Source of the DNA: Candidatus Scatomonas pullistercoris
GTDB taxonomy: Bacteria > Bacillota > Clostridia > Lachnospirales > Lachnospiraceae
DNA: 64,000 nucleotides
NCBI GenBank assembly: GCA_018713515.1
Contig: DVOO01000009.1
Coordinates: forward strand, 1-64,000
Reading direction: 5' to 3'
The first letter of the stretch is position 1; each line of letters starts with the position of its first letter. The translations under genes were made by a program, and so were the position numbers. Of this stretch, positions 38,666 to 48,085 are shown in pieces. The notes beneath the pieces are model-generated. The model saw nothing but the letters and a program-made list of their open reading frames with translations, searched no databases and was not told where the DNA came from.

Positions 38666-39502
38666 ATGGCTAGCCAAAGGACTTTTGCACTTGTAAATGG
38701 CATGACAGTTGAAAAAATAGGGGAGCATCTGGTGGACTGGTTTCAGATGAATAAGAATATGGTGGCGGAAGGCGGCAGAGCCCAGGGAGGTGGCTATTTT
38801 GTTCAGGCGAAGGATCAAGAAGATGGGTGGAAAAAGATTTCAGGATTGACGAAGGCTATCCATGTGCAATTGATAAAGGCTGACAACAATGTGATTGTCA
38901 GCTGTGATTTTGGAAAATGGTCCGATAAGGTCGGAGCGGGTGCGCTGGGATTTTTTGTTTTTGCCCCTCTTGCTGCAACGGCCGCCTATGGCGCAGTAAA
39001 ACAGTCCCGATTGCCCGAGGAAATATTTGCAGAAATCGAAAAGTTCATCGTGTATGGTGGAAATTCTGTTGTTGTGTCTATGGGCGGAAGGTTGAAGGAG
39101 AATGAAATTGACTGTCCTGTATGTAAAGCTAAAAACCCAAAAGGACAGAAGTTCTGTAAAGAATGCGGAGCAAAACTGGGAAAGACGTGTCCCAACTGCG
39201 GTGCTGAGATTGACAATTCTGTGAAATTTTGTCCAGAATGTGGCGGCGCTGTCGAGGTGGTTCATACATGCGTTCGATGTGGGCGGCCGCTTTCAGAAGG
39301 AGAAAAATTTTGTCATTTTTGCGGAGCAAAACAGGAAAACTTGTGTCCGCAGTGTGGGGCTGTAGTCGAAAAGGGTATTGCTTTCTGTCCGGCCTGTGGA
39401 GCCAAAATGTCCGGGAAAAAACTGTGTAAAAACTGTAAAGCGGAAGTGCAGCCGGGTGAAAAGTTTTGTAAAGCGTGCGGAACCAAAGTAGATGAAGAAT
39501 AA
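38666..39502 (+). CDS. Protein with N-terminal unknown domain and five tandem zinc ribbons
   Basis: ATG 38666 after AAAGGAGGAACC; five CxxC-x(n)-CxxC units from CPVCKAKNPKGQKFCKECG to CKNCKAEVQPGEKFCKACG. Confidence 0.85.
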   Translation: MASQRTFALVNGMTVEKIGEHLVDWFQMNKNMVAEGGRAQGGGYFVQAKDQEDGWKKISGLTKAIHVQLIKADNNVIVSCDFGKWSDKVGAGALGFFVFAPLAATAAYGAVKQSRLPEEIFAEIEKFIVYGGNSVVVSMGGRLKENEIDCPVCKAKNPKGQKFCKECGAKLGKTCPNCGAEIDNSVKFCPECGGAVEVVHTCVRCGRPLSEGEKFCHFCGAKQENLCPQCGAVVEKGIAFCPACGAKMSGKKLCKNCKAEVQPGEKFCKACGTKVDEE

Positions 39503-39534
39503 GGGCTATAGGATTAGCCCTGTAGAGGTGAAAA

Positions 39535-40091
39535 TGAGTAAAATATGTATTAATTGTGGCGGAATTTTGGATGATGGATTGCATTTTTGTCCAGGATGCG
39601 GACGGAAAATAGAAATAATACGGGAAGACAGAAGGATGCAATGTAAAAACTGCGGATGTAAATTATCTCCTTTTTTTAATTTCTGCCCCAAATGTGGGAC
39701 CCCATTTGGAAGTGCAGCGCTTGTACTGAGTCAGGGAAAGGCATTTAAGGATTATACAGATTTTAATCTGATTAGAGATGCAGCGGCCGAACTTATCGGA
39801 AAGAGTAATGGCCATTCAGTCAGCATAAAATCTTGTAGAATAATAGGAAAATCGTATACGGAGGACAACTGCGGGGCAGGCCAGTGGATTTATTATATGG
39901 TAGCAGAAATCTCTGATTCTGAAGCTGAAAACCGGAGGTATGGAATCCTGCTTTGGAATCCGAAAAGAATGGGAAAGAATATAAGTTATCATTATCTGTC
40001 ATCGGCAATAGAATGCGGGGATATGAATACGGATGAAATAAAGGAGCTGTTATGGGATTTCGTAGAAAATAATTGCGGATGCATATGCTAA
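39535..40091 (+). CDS. Protein with two N-terminal zinc ribbons and unknown C-terminal domain
   Basis: CINCGGILDDGLHFCPGCG and CKNCGCKLSPFFNFCPKCG; ATG 39535. Confidence 0.8.
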
Positions 40092-40121
40092 AAGACAGAG
40101 GTTATTTGAGGAGAACCAGAT

Positions 40122-40739
40122 ATGTTTTGCGGAAGCTGTGGAAGAAAGATAAAGGAGCAGGCGAAATTCTGCCCTTATTGCGGGCAGCCTGTTCGGACAG
40201 AAACAGAACAAAATGCAACCCCCTTTTATAAAAAAGATTTTGGAAGAGGCAAATTTGATTTTAAAGCAAGTTCGCGTTCTCTTTGGGAAGATTTGTTTCC
40301 AAGCGGAAATCCGTCCATGAACTGGTACCAGTTTCTGATATGGGGATATTTGTTTTTTGTGGCATTTTTCGAGTTTATCACAGGCATTCGATATTTAATA
40401 AGCGTTTTGCGTATGTTTATGAATCGTTTTTTCTATGGAGGCATAATAACCGTCTATTTTATTTACATACTCTATTCATTTGGCGTGGCCGTATCGGCAA
40501 TTTATGTGCGGCAGCGGTTAATTCATTACAGGACGGATGCGCCAAAAGCCTTTTTAGTATGGTCAGGCGTATTTACGGTTGGAAATATTTTAATAATCGT
40601 TATTTCAGCGGCATTGAATGTATATGGGATGACAAAGACGCAGGCTGAAACGCTTCTCATGTGGATTGTCGGCGGATGCCTGATGGTTTTATTAAATTAT
40701 CTATATTTCAAGAAACGAAAATTTATGTTTGTTCATTAA
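40122..40739 (+). CDS. Zinc-ribbon membrane protein
   Basis: MFCGSCGRKIKEQAKFCPYCG then four hydrophobic segments. Confidence 0.8.
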   Translation: MFCGSCGRKIKEQAKFCPYCGQPVRTETEQNATPFYKKDFGRGKFDFKASSRSLWEDLFPSGNPSMNWYQFLIWGYLFFVAFFEFITGIRYLISVLRMFMNRFFYGGIITVYFIYILYSFGVAVSAIYVRQRLIHYRTDAPKAFLVWSGVFTVGNILIIVISAALNVYGMTKTQAETLLMWIVGGCLMVLLNYLYFKKRKFMFVH

Positions 40740-40811
40740 ATTTGTCAGATGGCATTTGCGTGCGGTCCGGCTATTCAGAAAAAAATAAAGGATTTATTAA
40801 GGAAATCCGTG

Positions 40812-40856
40812 CAGAAAGAACAGCGTATACCTGAAGGGTATGCGCTGTTCTTTCTG
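40812..40856. terminator. 20-bp-arm hairpin after zinc-ribbon cassette
   Basis: CAGAAAGAACAGCGTATACC-TGAAG-GGTATGCGCTGTTCTTTCTG, one mismatch. Confidence 0.6.
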
Positions 40857-41004
40857 GGAACGGGTACATTTTTCCTCCTTGAAAATGCTGCCTTCGGGCT
40901 GTATCATATAGGAAAATCAGGTTTTTCAAAAGATTTCACAGAGCCGTCATAATCAACTGCTATGATAAGAATAAATGTGAACAGTACGTGCAGGGAGGTG
41001 CGTT

Positions 41005-41682
41005 ATGGATAAATTAAAGATTCTGGTGGTGGACGATGAAAGCCGTATGAGAAAGCTGGTGCGGGACTTTCTGGTAAAAAGCGGTTTTGATGTGGTGGAG
41101 GCCGGAGACGGAGAAGCAGCTCTGGACCTTTTTTATGAGGATAAGGAAATTGCCCTGATTATTCTGGATGTTATGATGCCGAAGATGGACGGCTGGGAGG
41201 TATGCCGGGAGATCCGTCAGCATTCAAAGGTGCCGATTATCATGCTGACAGCCAAGGGTGAAGAGCGGGATGAGCTTCTGGGCTTTGAGCTGGGAGTCGA
41301 TGAATATATTTCCAAGCCCTTCAGCCCCAAGATTCTGGTGGCCCGGGTGGAGGCGATTCTGCGGAGAACCAGCCAGATGAATCCGGGAGGCACCCTGGAG
41401 GCTGGAGGAATTGTGATCGATAAAGCCGCCCACATGGCCACCATCGATGGCCAGGCCATGGAATTAAGCTACAAGGAGTTCGAATTGCTGGCTTATTTCC
41501 TGGAAAATCAGGGGATCGCCCTTTCCCGGGAGAAGATTCTGAACAATGTATGGAATTACGATTATTTTGGGGATGCCAGAACCATAGATACCCACGTGAA
41601 GAAACTGAGAAGCAAAATGGGTGAAAAGGGCAGATATATCAAGACCATCTGGGGCATGGGATACAAGTTTGAGGTGGACTGA
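41005..41682 (+). CDS. OmpR/PhoB-family response regulator
   Basis: 225 aa; ILVVDDESRMRKLVRDFL...DVMMPKMDGWEV...TIWGMGYKFEVD. Confidence 0.95.
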   Translation: MDKLKILVVDDESRMRKLVRDFLVKSGFDVVEAGDGEAALDLFYEDKEIALIILDVMMPKMDGWEVCREIRQHSKVPIIMLTAKGEERDELLGFELGVDEYISKPFSPKILVARVEAILRRTSQMNPGGTLEAGGIVIDKAAHMATIDGQAMELSYKEFELLAYFLENQGIALSREKILNNVWNYDYFGDARTIDTHVKKLRSKMGEKGRYIKTIWGMGYKFEVD

Positions 41683-41684
41683 CC

Positions 41685-43151
41685 ATGAAGCGCTCAATCA
41701 AAAGAAGAGTGGCCGTGACATTTATCAGTGTTATGGTCATAACACTGGTGGCAATCGGCGTGTTCCACTGGGCCTTTATGGAACGCTTCTACCTGTCCAA
41801 GAAGATGGATGTCCTGGCTGACAGCTGGGATAATGTGAACGCTCTGGAGGATCCCATCGGCGGACTGAGCCAGGAGTTTAACCAGTTCTGCAGTTCCAAT
41901 AATCTGACCTATGCGGTGGTGAATCTGTCCTCCAATCCGCTGCAGATCACCACAAACTCCGCGGGAGACTACTCTCTGGCCAACCGCCTGGTGGGAAACA
42001 TCATGGGGCAGGAGGACGGCAATACAGAGGTGCTGAAGGTGGGAGATAACGGCCAGTACAGGATCTCGAAAAGCCATGACCGCTTTGTGGAAACGAATTT
42101 TCTGGAAATGTGGGGGCGGCTGGATAACGGGGAATTTTTCATCGTCCGCTGTCCGCTGGAGAGTATAGAGGAATCCGCGGCCATCTCCAATCAGTTTTAT
42201 ATTTATATCGGCGTGCTGGTGATCCTTGTAAGCACGGTGATCATCTGGCTTCTGGCCAGAAGAATGGTCAAGCCGCTGCAGGAGCTGACAGCCCTGTCAG
42301 AGAGGATGGCAAATCTGGATTTTAATGCAAAATACACCAGCGGCGGAGAAGATGAGATAGGAGAGCTGGGACAGAATTTTAATATTATGTCCGGGAAACT
42401 GGAAAAATCCATCTCGGAGCTGAAAAGCGCCAATCTGCAGCTGCAGAAGGATATTGAAGAGAGGGTACAGATTGATGAAATGCGGACAGAATTTCTCTCA
42501 AACGTGTCCCATGAGCTGAAGACTCCGATTGCCCTGATCCAGGGCTATGCGGAAGGGCTGAAGGACAACATCAGCGATGATGCGGAGAGCCGGGAATTTT
42601 ACTGCGATGTAATCATAGATGAGTCGGCGAAGATGAATAAAATGGTAAAGCAGCTGCTGACGCTGAATCAGCTGGAGTCCGGAAACGACCAGCTGGCCCT
42701 GGAACGCTTTGATCTGGCTGAGCTGATCCGGGGCGTACTGCAGGCTTCCCATATTCTGATCGGGCAGAAGGAGGCCAGGATCCTCTTTGAACAGAGAGAG
42801 CCTGTTCCGGTCTGGGGGGATGAATTTAAAATCGAGGAGGTGGTCACGAATTATCTCACTAATGCTCTGAATCATCTGGAGGGTGAAAAAGTTATAGAAA
42901 TCAAGTGTGAGGAAGAAGACGGAATTGTGACCACCACAGTGTTCAATACGGGGAAGCCGATTCCTGAGGAAGATCTTGATAAAATCTGGGACAAATTCTA
43001 TAAGGTGGATAAGGCCAGAACACGTGAATATGGCGGCAGCGGCATCGGCCTTTCCATTGTAAAGGCCATTATGGACAGTCATCAGCAGAAATGCTGGGCC
43101 CGAAACTATAAAAACGGCGTTGCTTTTGCGTTCACGCTGGAAAGCAGATAG
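41685..43151 (+). CDS. Sensor histidine kinase (HAMP/HisKA/HATPase)
   Basis: 488 aa; FLSNVSHELKTPIALIQGYAEGL; TREYGGSGIGLSIVKAIMD. Confidence 0.95.
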   Translation: MKRSIKRRVAVTFISVMVITLVAIGVFHWAFMERFYLSKKMDVLADSWDNVNALEDPIGGLSQEFNQFCSSNNLTYAVVNLSSNPLQITTNSAGDYSLANRLVGNIMGQEDGNTEVLKVGDNGQYRISKSHDRFVETNFLEMWGRLDNGEFFIVRCPLESIEESAAISNQFYIYIGVLVILVSTVIIWLLARRMVKPLQELTALSERMANLDFNAKYTSGGEDEIGELGQNFNIMSGKLEKSISELKSANLQLQKDIEERVQIDEMRTEFLSNVSHELKTPIALIQGYAEGLKDNISDDAESREFYCDVIIDESAKMNKMVKQLLTLNQLESGNDQLALERFDLAELIRGVLQASHILIGQKEARILFEQREPVPVWGDEFKIEEVVTNYLTNALNHLEGEKVIEIKCEEEDGIVTTTVFNTGKPIPEEDLDKIWDKFYKVDKARTREYGGSGIGLSIVKAIMDSHQQKCWARNYKNGVAFAFTLESR

Positions 43152-43245
43152 GGCAAAAAACTTCACAAATTTCTGAAAATATGCTATGATAAGAAAAGAT
43201 GTTCCGGCCCTCTCCGGAGGTTACAACAGGAATGGGAGTGATACA

Positions 43246-43803
43246 ATGCCTGATGCTAACATAACGAAAAACGCCCTGGCCTCGTCCATGAAAAAGCTGA
43301 TGAAAGAAAAGGCTTTTTCAAAAATCAGCGTGATTGATATCTGCGAAGGCTGTGGGATGAACCGCAAAAGTTTTTACTACCATTTTAAAGACAAATATGA
43401 TCTGGTAAACTGGATTTTTTATATGGATTTTATCGGTTTGGTGAATACAAAACAGTATCAGAACGGCTGGGATCTTCTTGTTTCAGTGGGAGAATTATTC
43501 TACCGGGATCAGGAATTTTACCGGGCCGCTCTGAAGATAGAGGGGCAGAATTCTTTCAGTGAATATTTCCATGAATCGATGACTCCGATTGTTTCATTTT
43601 TCCTGCGGGACATCTGTGATGTGGATGAGGATGCAGATCAGGAAATATTTATTACTTTTTTCTGTGATGCATATCTGGCAGCGGTCGTTCACTGGCTGGA
43701 AGACGGATGCCAGATGCGGCCGGAGGAGTTCATCGGCAATCTGAAAAAAATGATCCTGGGAATAGCCAGGCAGATCCAAAAGGAGGAGGCGGAAGCCGGT
43801 TAA
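43246..43803 (+). CDS. TetR/AcrR family regulator
   Basis: TKNALASSMKKLMKEKAFSKISVIDICEGCGMNRKSFYYHFKDKYDLVNWIF; ATG 43246. Confidence 0.9.
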   Translation: MPDANITKNALASSMKKLMKEKAFSKISVIDICEGCGMNRKSFYYHFKDKYDLVNWIFYMDFIGLVNTKQYQNGWDLLVSVGELFYRDQEFYRAALKIEGQNSFSEYFHESMTPIVSFFLRDICDVDEDADQEIFITFFCDAYLAAVVHWLEDGCQMRPEEFIGNLKKMILGIARQIQKEEAEAG

Positions 43804-43847
43804 AGCGCAGCCATCTCTGCTGCAGGAGCAGAGGGGCTGCGCTTTTT
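43802..43847 (+). terminator. Rho-independent terminator
   Basis: AAAGCGCAGCC ... GGCTGCGCTTTTTT. Confidence 0.85.
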
Positions 43848-43872
43848 TATGCAAACCTCTATATCCGGATGG

Positions 43873-44904
43873 TCATTCGGGTGCCTTTTTGGGGAGAGCC
43901 AGAGTGAACAGACGATCCAGGGAACTGGTTCGGTGATAATCCTGTATGTACCCGTCCTGGGTGTGGATGGTTCCGTCCTCCATAAGTTCAAAAAAGCAGG
44001 GCTCATTGGAAATGCTGCGGTCAATCTGATAAATATCTGAATAAAGATTCAGCAGAACAAAGGGATGCAGCTGCTGGATGCGGACGGAGCGGATATACTG
44101 ATCGATCTCTTCGCGGTATTCGCTGCTGCAGTCGTCTCTGGGAACCATCAGGACAAAAGATGACTCGTAGGATCCGAAATTCTGGCAGCGGTTTCTGCGT
44201 ATCCAGCTGTCACCGTCAGCGTCCCCGTAGTATGCATAAATGCCGTACAGAGACTTCTGCCGGCGCATGCTGCGGGTATTGATATCGGTGTACGTTCCTT
44301 CCGCCGCGAACATGGACATGATATTGGTGCAGCGCTTCAGCAGCGCGAGATGTTCTGCGGAGAGCTTTTCATCCGGAAGGAAAAAGATAAAGGAGCAGCG
44401 GGAATATTTGCGGAAAATCTCCGTCAGCGCGGAAAGATCCGGAAATTCTCCCCTGCAGCGGAGAATATATGTATATATGCCCAGCTCTGTTCCCTGGCGG
44501 AGAAGAAGCCGCAGCTCCGAGGCATCAATGCTGTTGGGCAGCCGGGGATTCATGCGGAGAACCAGGGCCCAGGGAATCTGGTAATCCCGGTGCCTTTCGT
44601 TGGTCCGGATCAGATTGGCGCCGTAGGTCAGGCTGGTATAGCCGATATTGATTCCAAAATCTTTCAGCGCTTTGCGCTCTGTGTTGCGGAGCAGATGTTC
44701 AATTGCTGTATAATAGGGGCTGTCATCATTCCGCAGAAGCTCCTGAAACAGGGTGTACAGATCCTGAACGAAGCGGCCCCTGGAAAAGCGCTTGCCCATA
44801 TCGGCCAGTTTCCGGATACTGCGTTTGGGATCTTCTTCTATTTCGCGAAGTCCCCGGTCCAGTGTTGCGTCAATAATTGCTCTTGTAATTTCATTTGGTT
44901 TCAA
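43873..44904 (-). CDS. Radical-SAM-like protein lacking the CxxxCxxC motif (unknown function)
   Basis: KALKDFGINIGYTSLTYGANLIR...IPWALVLRMNPRLPNSIDASELRLLLRQGTELGIYTYILRCRGEFPDL resembles radical SAM proteins, but cysteines are absent; internal ATG (MKPNEITRAII) favoured. Confidence 0.6.
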   Translation of the reverse strand: MKPNEITRAIIDATLDRGLREIEEDPKRSIRKLADMGKRFSRGRFVQDLYTLFQELLRNDDSPYYTAIEHLLRNTERKALKDFGINIGYTSLTYGANLIRTNERHRDYQIPWALVLRMNPRLPNSIDASELRLLLRQGTELGIYTYILRCRGEFPDLSALTEIFRKYSRCSFIFFLPDEKLSAEHLALLKRCTNIMSMFAAEGTYTDINTRSMRRQKSLYGIYAYYGDADGDSWIRRNRCQNFGSYESSFVLMVPRDDCSSEYREEIDQYIRSVRIQQLHPFVLLNLYSDIYQIDRSISNEPCFFELMEDGTIHTQDGYIQDYHRTSSLDRLFTLALPKKAPE

Positions 44905-45154
44905 GGTGTTACCTCCCCTGTACGCATATGTTGCAGACAAATCTATTATAACAAAAATACGTCGGAGAAACTGTTAAAAAAGTATGAAGAATCCGGGCGG
45001 ATTCTAGGCAAAGAGAAATTGTATGTGTTATAATAAATAAAACCAGCAGACGGGCTGGTTTGGCATCTGGCGGTTAGTAATGACAAAGTTTTGCCTGAAG
45101 GGGCGGAAAGATACTGAATAATACTATATTTGCGGCGGAAAAGGAGCAGATCGT

Positions 45155-46021
45155 ATGAAATTTGATATGCATTGTCATACGAAAGAAGGATCGACAGACG
45201 GCAGAGTAATGATTGAAGAGTATATCCGGCGTCTGCGGGGAATGGGATTTGGAGGCATGATGGTGACAGATCACAATTCCTATGACGGGTACAGAGAATG
45301 GAAGAATTCTCTGAAGGGAAAAGAATACACAGATTTTGTGGTACTGAAGGGGATTGAATACGATACCCTGGACTGCGGCCATATGCTGGTGGTCATGCCG
45401 GTGGGAGTTAAGCTGCGGATTCTGGAGATGCGGGGACTTCCCATTGCGCTGTTGGTGAAGATTGTGCACAGGTACGGAGGAATCCTGGGGCCGGCCCATC
45501 CCTATGGGGAGAAGTATCTGAGCGTGTTCACAACGAGAGAGCGGAAGCGCAAGTATTCCAGGCAGGGAAATAAGAAGCTGATTGAGCAGTTTGATTTCAT
45601 AGAAATATACAATGCCTGTGAAAGAGATGAGATAAATATTAAAGCGGCAAAGCTGGCGAAGAAATACGGGCGGCCCGGCTTTGGGGGCAGTGACGCCCAT
45701 AAGCTGGAGTGTATCGGAAAAGGCTGGGCGGATCTCCCGGATACCATAAAAAACGAAAATGATCTTATTGCGTTCGTGAAGAGCAGTCCGGAAATCCGCT
45801 GCGGGGGCAGCTTCTACAATAAAACGGTCCGGGATAAACTGGGAAAATGGAATGTAATCCGTATAGACTCGTTTTTCCTTTACAATAAAATGGGGGCTTT
45901 CGGCAAATTTCTGAAAAGACGGAAGGAATTGAAGAAGCTGTATCCGGAGTACAAGGATACCATGAAGGGGGAAGAGGAGCCGGAGGTTTCCCTGGATATG
46001 AGAAATATGCAGAATTTATAA
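45155..46021 (+). CDS. PHP domain-containing (metal-dependent phosphoesterase-like) protein
   Basis: 288 aa; MKFDMHCHTKEGSTDGR...MVTDHNSYDG...PAHPYGEKY...GGSDAHK. Confidence 0.9.
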   Translation: MKFDMHCHTKEGSTDGRVMIEEYIRRLRGMGFGGMMVTDHNSYDGYREWKNSLKGKEYTDFVVLKGIEYDTLDCGHMLVVMPVGVKLRILEMRGLPIALLVKIVHRYGGILGPAHPYGEKYLSVFTTRERKRKYSRQGNKKLIEQFDFIEIYNACERDEINIKAAKLAKKYGRPGFGGSDAHKLECIGKGWADLPDTIKNENDLIAFVKSSPEIRCGGSFYNKTVRDKLGKWNVIRIDSFFLYNKMGAFGKFLKRRKELKKLYPEYKDTMKGEEEPEVSLDMRNMQNL

Positions 46022-46137
46022 TTTGTTCTTTACTTTTTGGGGTGTGTATGATACAATAACTCCCTGTGGGAATAACCCCCAATCCTTGTTTCCTGGGAAG
46101 TATCAGGAAGCCAAAAGACCAGAAGGAGGAAAGCAGC

Positions 46138-46428
46138 ATGAACAAGTATGAATTAGCATTAGTTGTGAGTGCCAAACTGGAAGACGAGGAGAGAGCAGCT
46201 GTAGTGGAGAAGGCCAAGGGATATATCACCCGCTACAACGGAGTAATCTCTGAGGTGGAAGAGTGGGGCAAGAAGAGACTTGCCTACGAGATCCAGCACC
46301 AGAAAGAGGGATTCTACTACTTTATTCAGTTTGAGGCAGATGCAGCTTGTCCGGCGGAAGTGGAGAGACACGTACGCATTATGGACAATGTGCTGAGATA
46401 CCTGGTTGTCCGCAAGGATGCCGAGTAA
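46138..46428 (+). CDS. rpsF: 30S ribosomal protein S6
   Basis: ATG 46138 after AGGAGGAAAGCAGC; MNKYELALVVSAKL...VEEWGKKRLAYEIQHQKEGFYYFIQFEA. Confidence 0.95.
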   Translation: MNKYELALVVSAKLEDEERAAVVEKAKGYITRYNGVISEVEEWGKKRLAYEIQHQKEGFYYFIQFEADAACPAEVERHVRIMDNVLRYLVVRKDAE

Positions 46429-46470
46429 ACCGAAGGTTGAATAAGAAAATTGTAGAAGGAGGATCAAGAG

Positions 46471-46734
46471 ATGGCATTCGAGAACAATAATGAAAGAGAA
46501 GAAGCTCCGGTAAGGAAGAGAACTCCCCGCAGAAGAAGAAAAGTATGTGTATTCTGCGGAAAAGATAACGTAATTGATTACAAAGATGTGAACAAGCTGA
46601 AGAGATACGTGTCCGAGAGAGGAAAAATCCTTCCCAGAAGAGTGACCGGGAACTGCGCAAAGCATCAGAGAGCTGTGACCGCCGCTGTAAAGCGCGCAAG
46701 ACATATGGCTATCATGCCCTACGTACAGGATTAA
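46471..46734 (+). CDS. rpsR: 30S ribosomal protein S18
   Basis: 87 aa; [66 protein letters not shown]. Confidence 0.97.
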   Translation: MAFENNNEREEAPVRKRTPRRRRKVCVFCGKDNVIDYKDVNKLKRYVSERGKILPRRVTGNCAKHQRAVTAAVKRARHMAIMPYVQD

Positions 46735-46750
46735 TCTGAAACGGAAAAAT

Positions 46751-46779
46751 GGGATTCCCCAGTGGGGAGTCCCTTTTTT
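46751..46779 (+). terminator. Rho-independent terminator after rpsR
   Basis: GGGATTCCCC-AGT-GGGGAGTCCC-TTTTTT. Confidence 0.9.
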
Positions 46780-46858
46780 GTGAGGCGTGCCCGGAAAGAA
46801 AAAAGAATGACTTTTTTGAGATTTTCGCATATACTGGGTGATAAGGAGGGAACTGAAT

Positions 46859-47641
46859 ATGAGCGGTGAGGTTTTTGCGGGGATTTTGATTCCTCTCTTG
46901 GGCACTGCAGCCGGCGCGGGCTGCGTGTTTTTCATGCGCAAAAGTTTAAGCGGGAGTCTTGAGAAGGCGCTTCTTGGGTTTGCGTCCGGAGTTATGGTTG
47001 CGGCCTCGGTCTGGTCTCTGCTGATACCTGCCATGGATATGGCGGAAAATATGGGAAAATTCGCGTGGGTTCCCGCGGCGGCGGGCTTTTTGCTGGGCAT
47101 TGTTTTTTTAATGATCATGGATAAAGCTGTGCCCCATCTGCATCTGAATGCGGAGCAGCCGGAGGGACCAAGGAGCAGTCTCAGCAAAACCATGATGATG
47201 GTCATGGCGGTGGTACTCCATAATATCCCGGAGGGCATGGCCGTGGGCGTGGTCTTTGCCGGGGTGCTTACCGGAGAAAATGACATGACCCTGGCGGCAG
47301 CCATGGTGCTGGCGCTGGGAATCGCTATCCAGAACTTTCCGGAGGGAGCGATTATTTCCCTGCCTCTGCGGGGCGCCGGCCTGTCCAGGAGAAAGTCATT
47401 TCTGTACGGGCTGCTTTCCGGGGTGGTGGAGCCGCTGGCTGCGCTGGTGACGATCCTTCTGACAGGAGTGATCACGCCGGCGCTGCCCTACCTGCTTGCC
47501 TTTGCGGCGGGTGCCATGCTCTTTGTTGTTGTGGAAGAACTGATTCCGGAGAGTTCCGCCGGAGAACACTCCAATCTCGGGACCGTGGGCTTTGCTGCAG
47601 GTTTCGTGATCATGATGATTCTGGATGTGGCTCTGGGATAA
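46859..47641 (+). CDS. ZIP family metal transporter
   Basis: VVLHNIPEGMAVGVVFAG and ALGIAIQNFPEGAIISLPL; ATG 46859. Confidence 0.92.
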   Translation: MSGEVFAGILIPLLGTAAGAGCVFFMRKSLSGSLEKALLGFASGVMVAASVWSLLIPAMDMAENMGKFAWVPAAAGFLLGIVFLMIMDKAVPHLHLNAEQPEGPRSSLSKTMMMVMAVVLHNIPEGMAVGVVFAGVLTGENDMTLAAAMVLALGIAIQNFPEGAIISLPLRGAGLSRRKSFLYGLLSGVVEPLAALVTILLTGVITPALPYLLAFAAGAMLFVVVEELIPESSAGEHSNLGTVGFAAGFVIMMILDVALG

Positions 47642-47683
47642 GAGCGCATCTGCAAAATATTGAAAGACAGAGGTGACAGAAGA

Positions 47684-48076
47684 ATGGATTATGAACAGGA
47701 TTATATTATGCGGATGGTCAGGGATATGGCCAGAATGATCGGAAAAATGCTTCTGGGCAGGGAAAATCCGGAATATGTGCTTCCGGAAAAGGAAGACGCG
47801 TACGGGGAAAGTGACCGCATGTATCTTCATCTGACTGCTCTGGCAGATGCGGGAGAGATCAACCAGGCGGAAAATGAACTCTCAGATTATCTGGAAGGCG
47901 GGAGTGGGAGCAGCGGTGAGCTGCGCACCGCACTGGGATTTTATATGCACATCAATGAATTTTCCAATGATTTTCTGGATGAGCATGATTATTCCAGAGA
48001 GGAAATTTACCAGGGCGTGGAAGATCTGTCAGCCCGGTTTGGGGTTTCCGGGCTGAACATACATCTTCCAAACTGA
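47684..48076 (+). CDS. DUF6483-like protein
   Basis: MDYEQDYIMRMVRDMARMIGKMLLGR...; ATG 47684. Confidence 0.65.
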   Translation: MDYEQDYIMRMVRDMARMIGKMLLGRENPEYVLPEKEDAYGESDRMYLHLTALADAGEINQAENELSDYLEGGSGSSGELRTALGFYMHINEFSNDFLDEHDYSREEIYQGVEDLSARFGVSGLNIHLPN

Positions 48077-48085
48077 AAGAGCGCG

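Noticed and set aside
22110-40739. Considered as a prophage, ICE or classical defence island
   Set aside because: No integrase, terminase, capsid, relaxase, transposase or attachment repeats seen; content is regulators, transporters, truncated genes and small proteins.
46159-47475. 438-aa minus-strand ORF across rpsF, rpsR and the ZIP transporter
   Set aside because: Spans two ribosomal protein genes and a terminator on the other strand; not a plausible gene.
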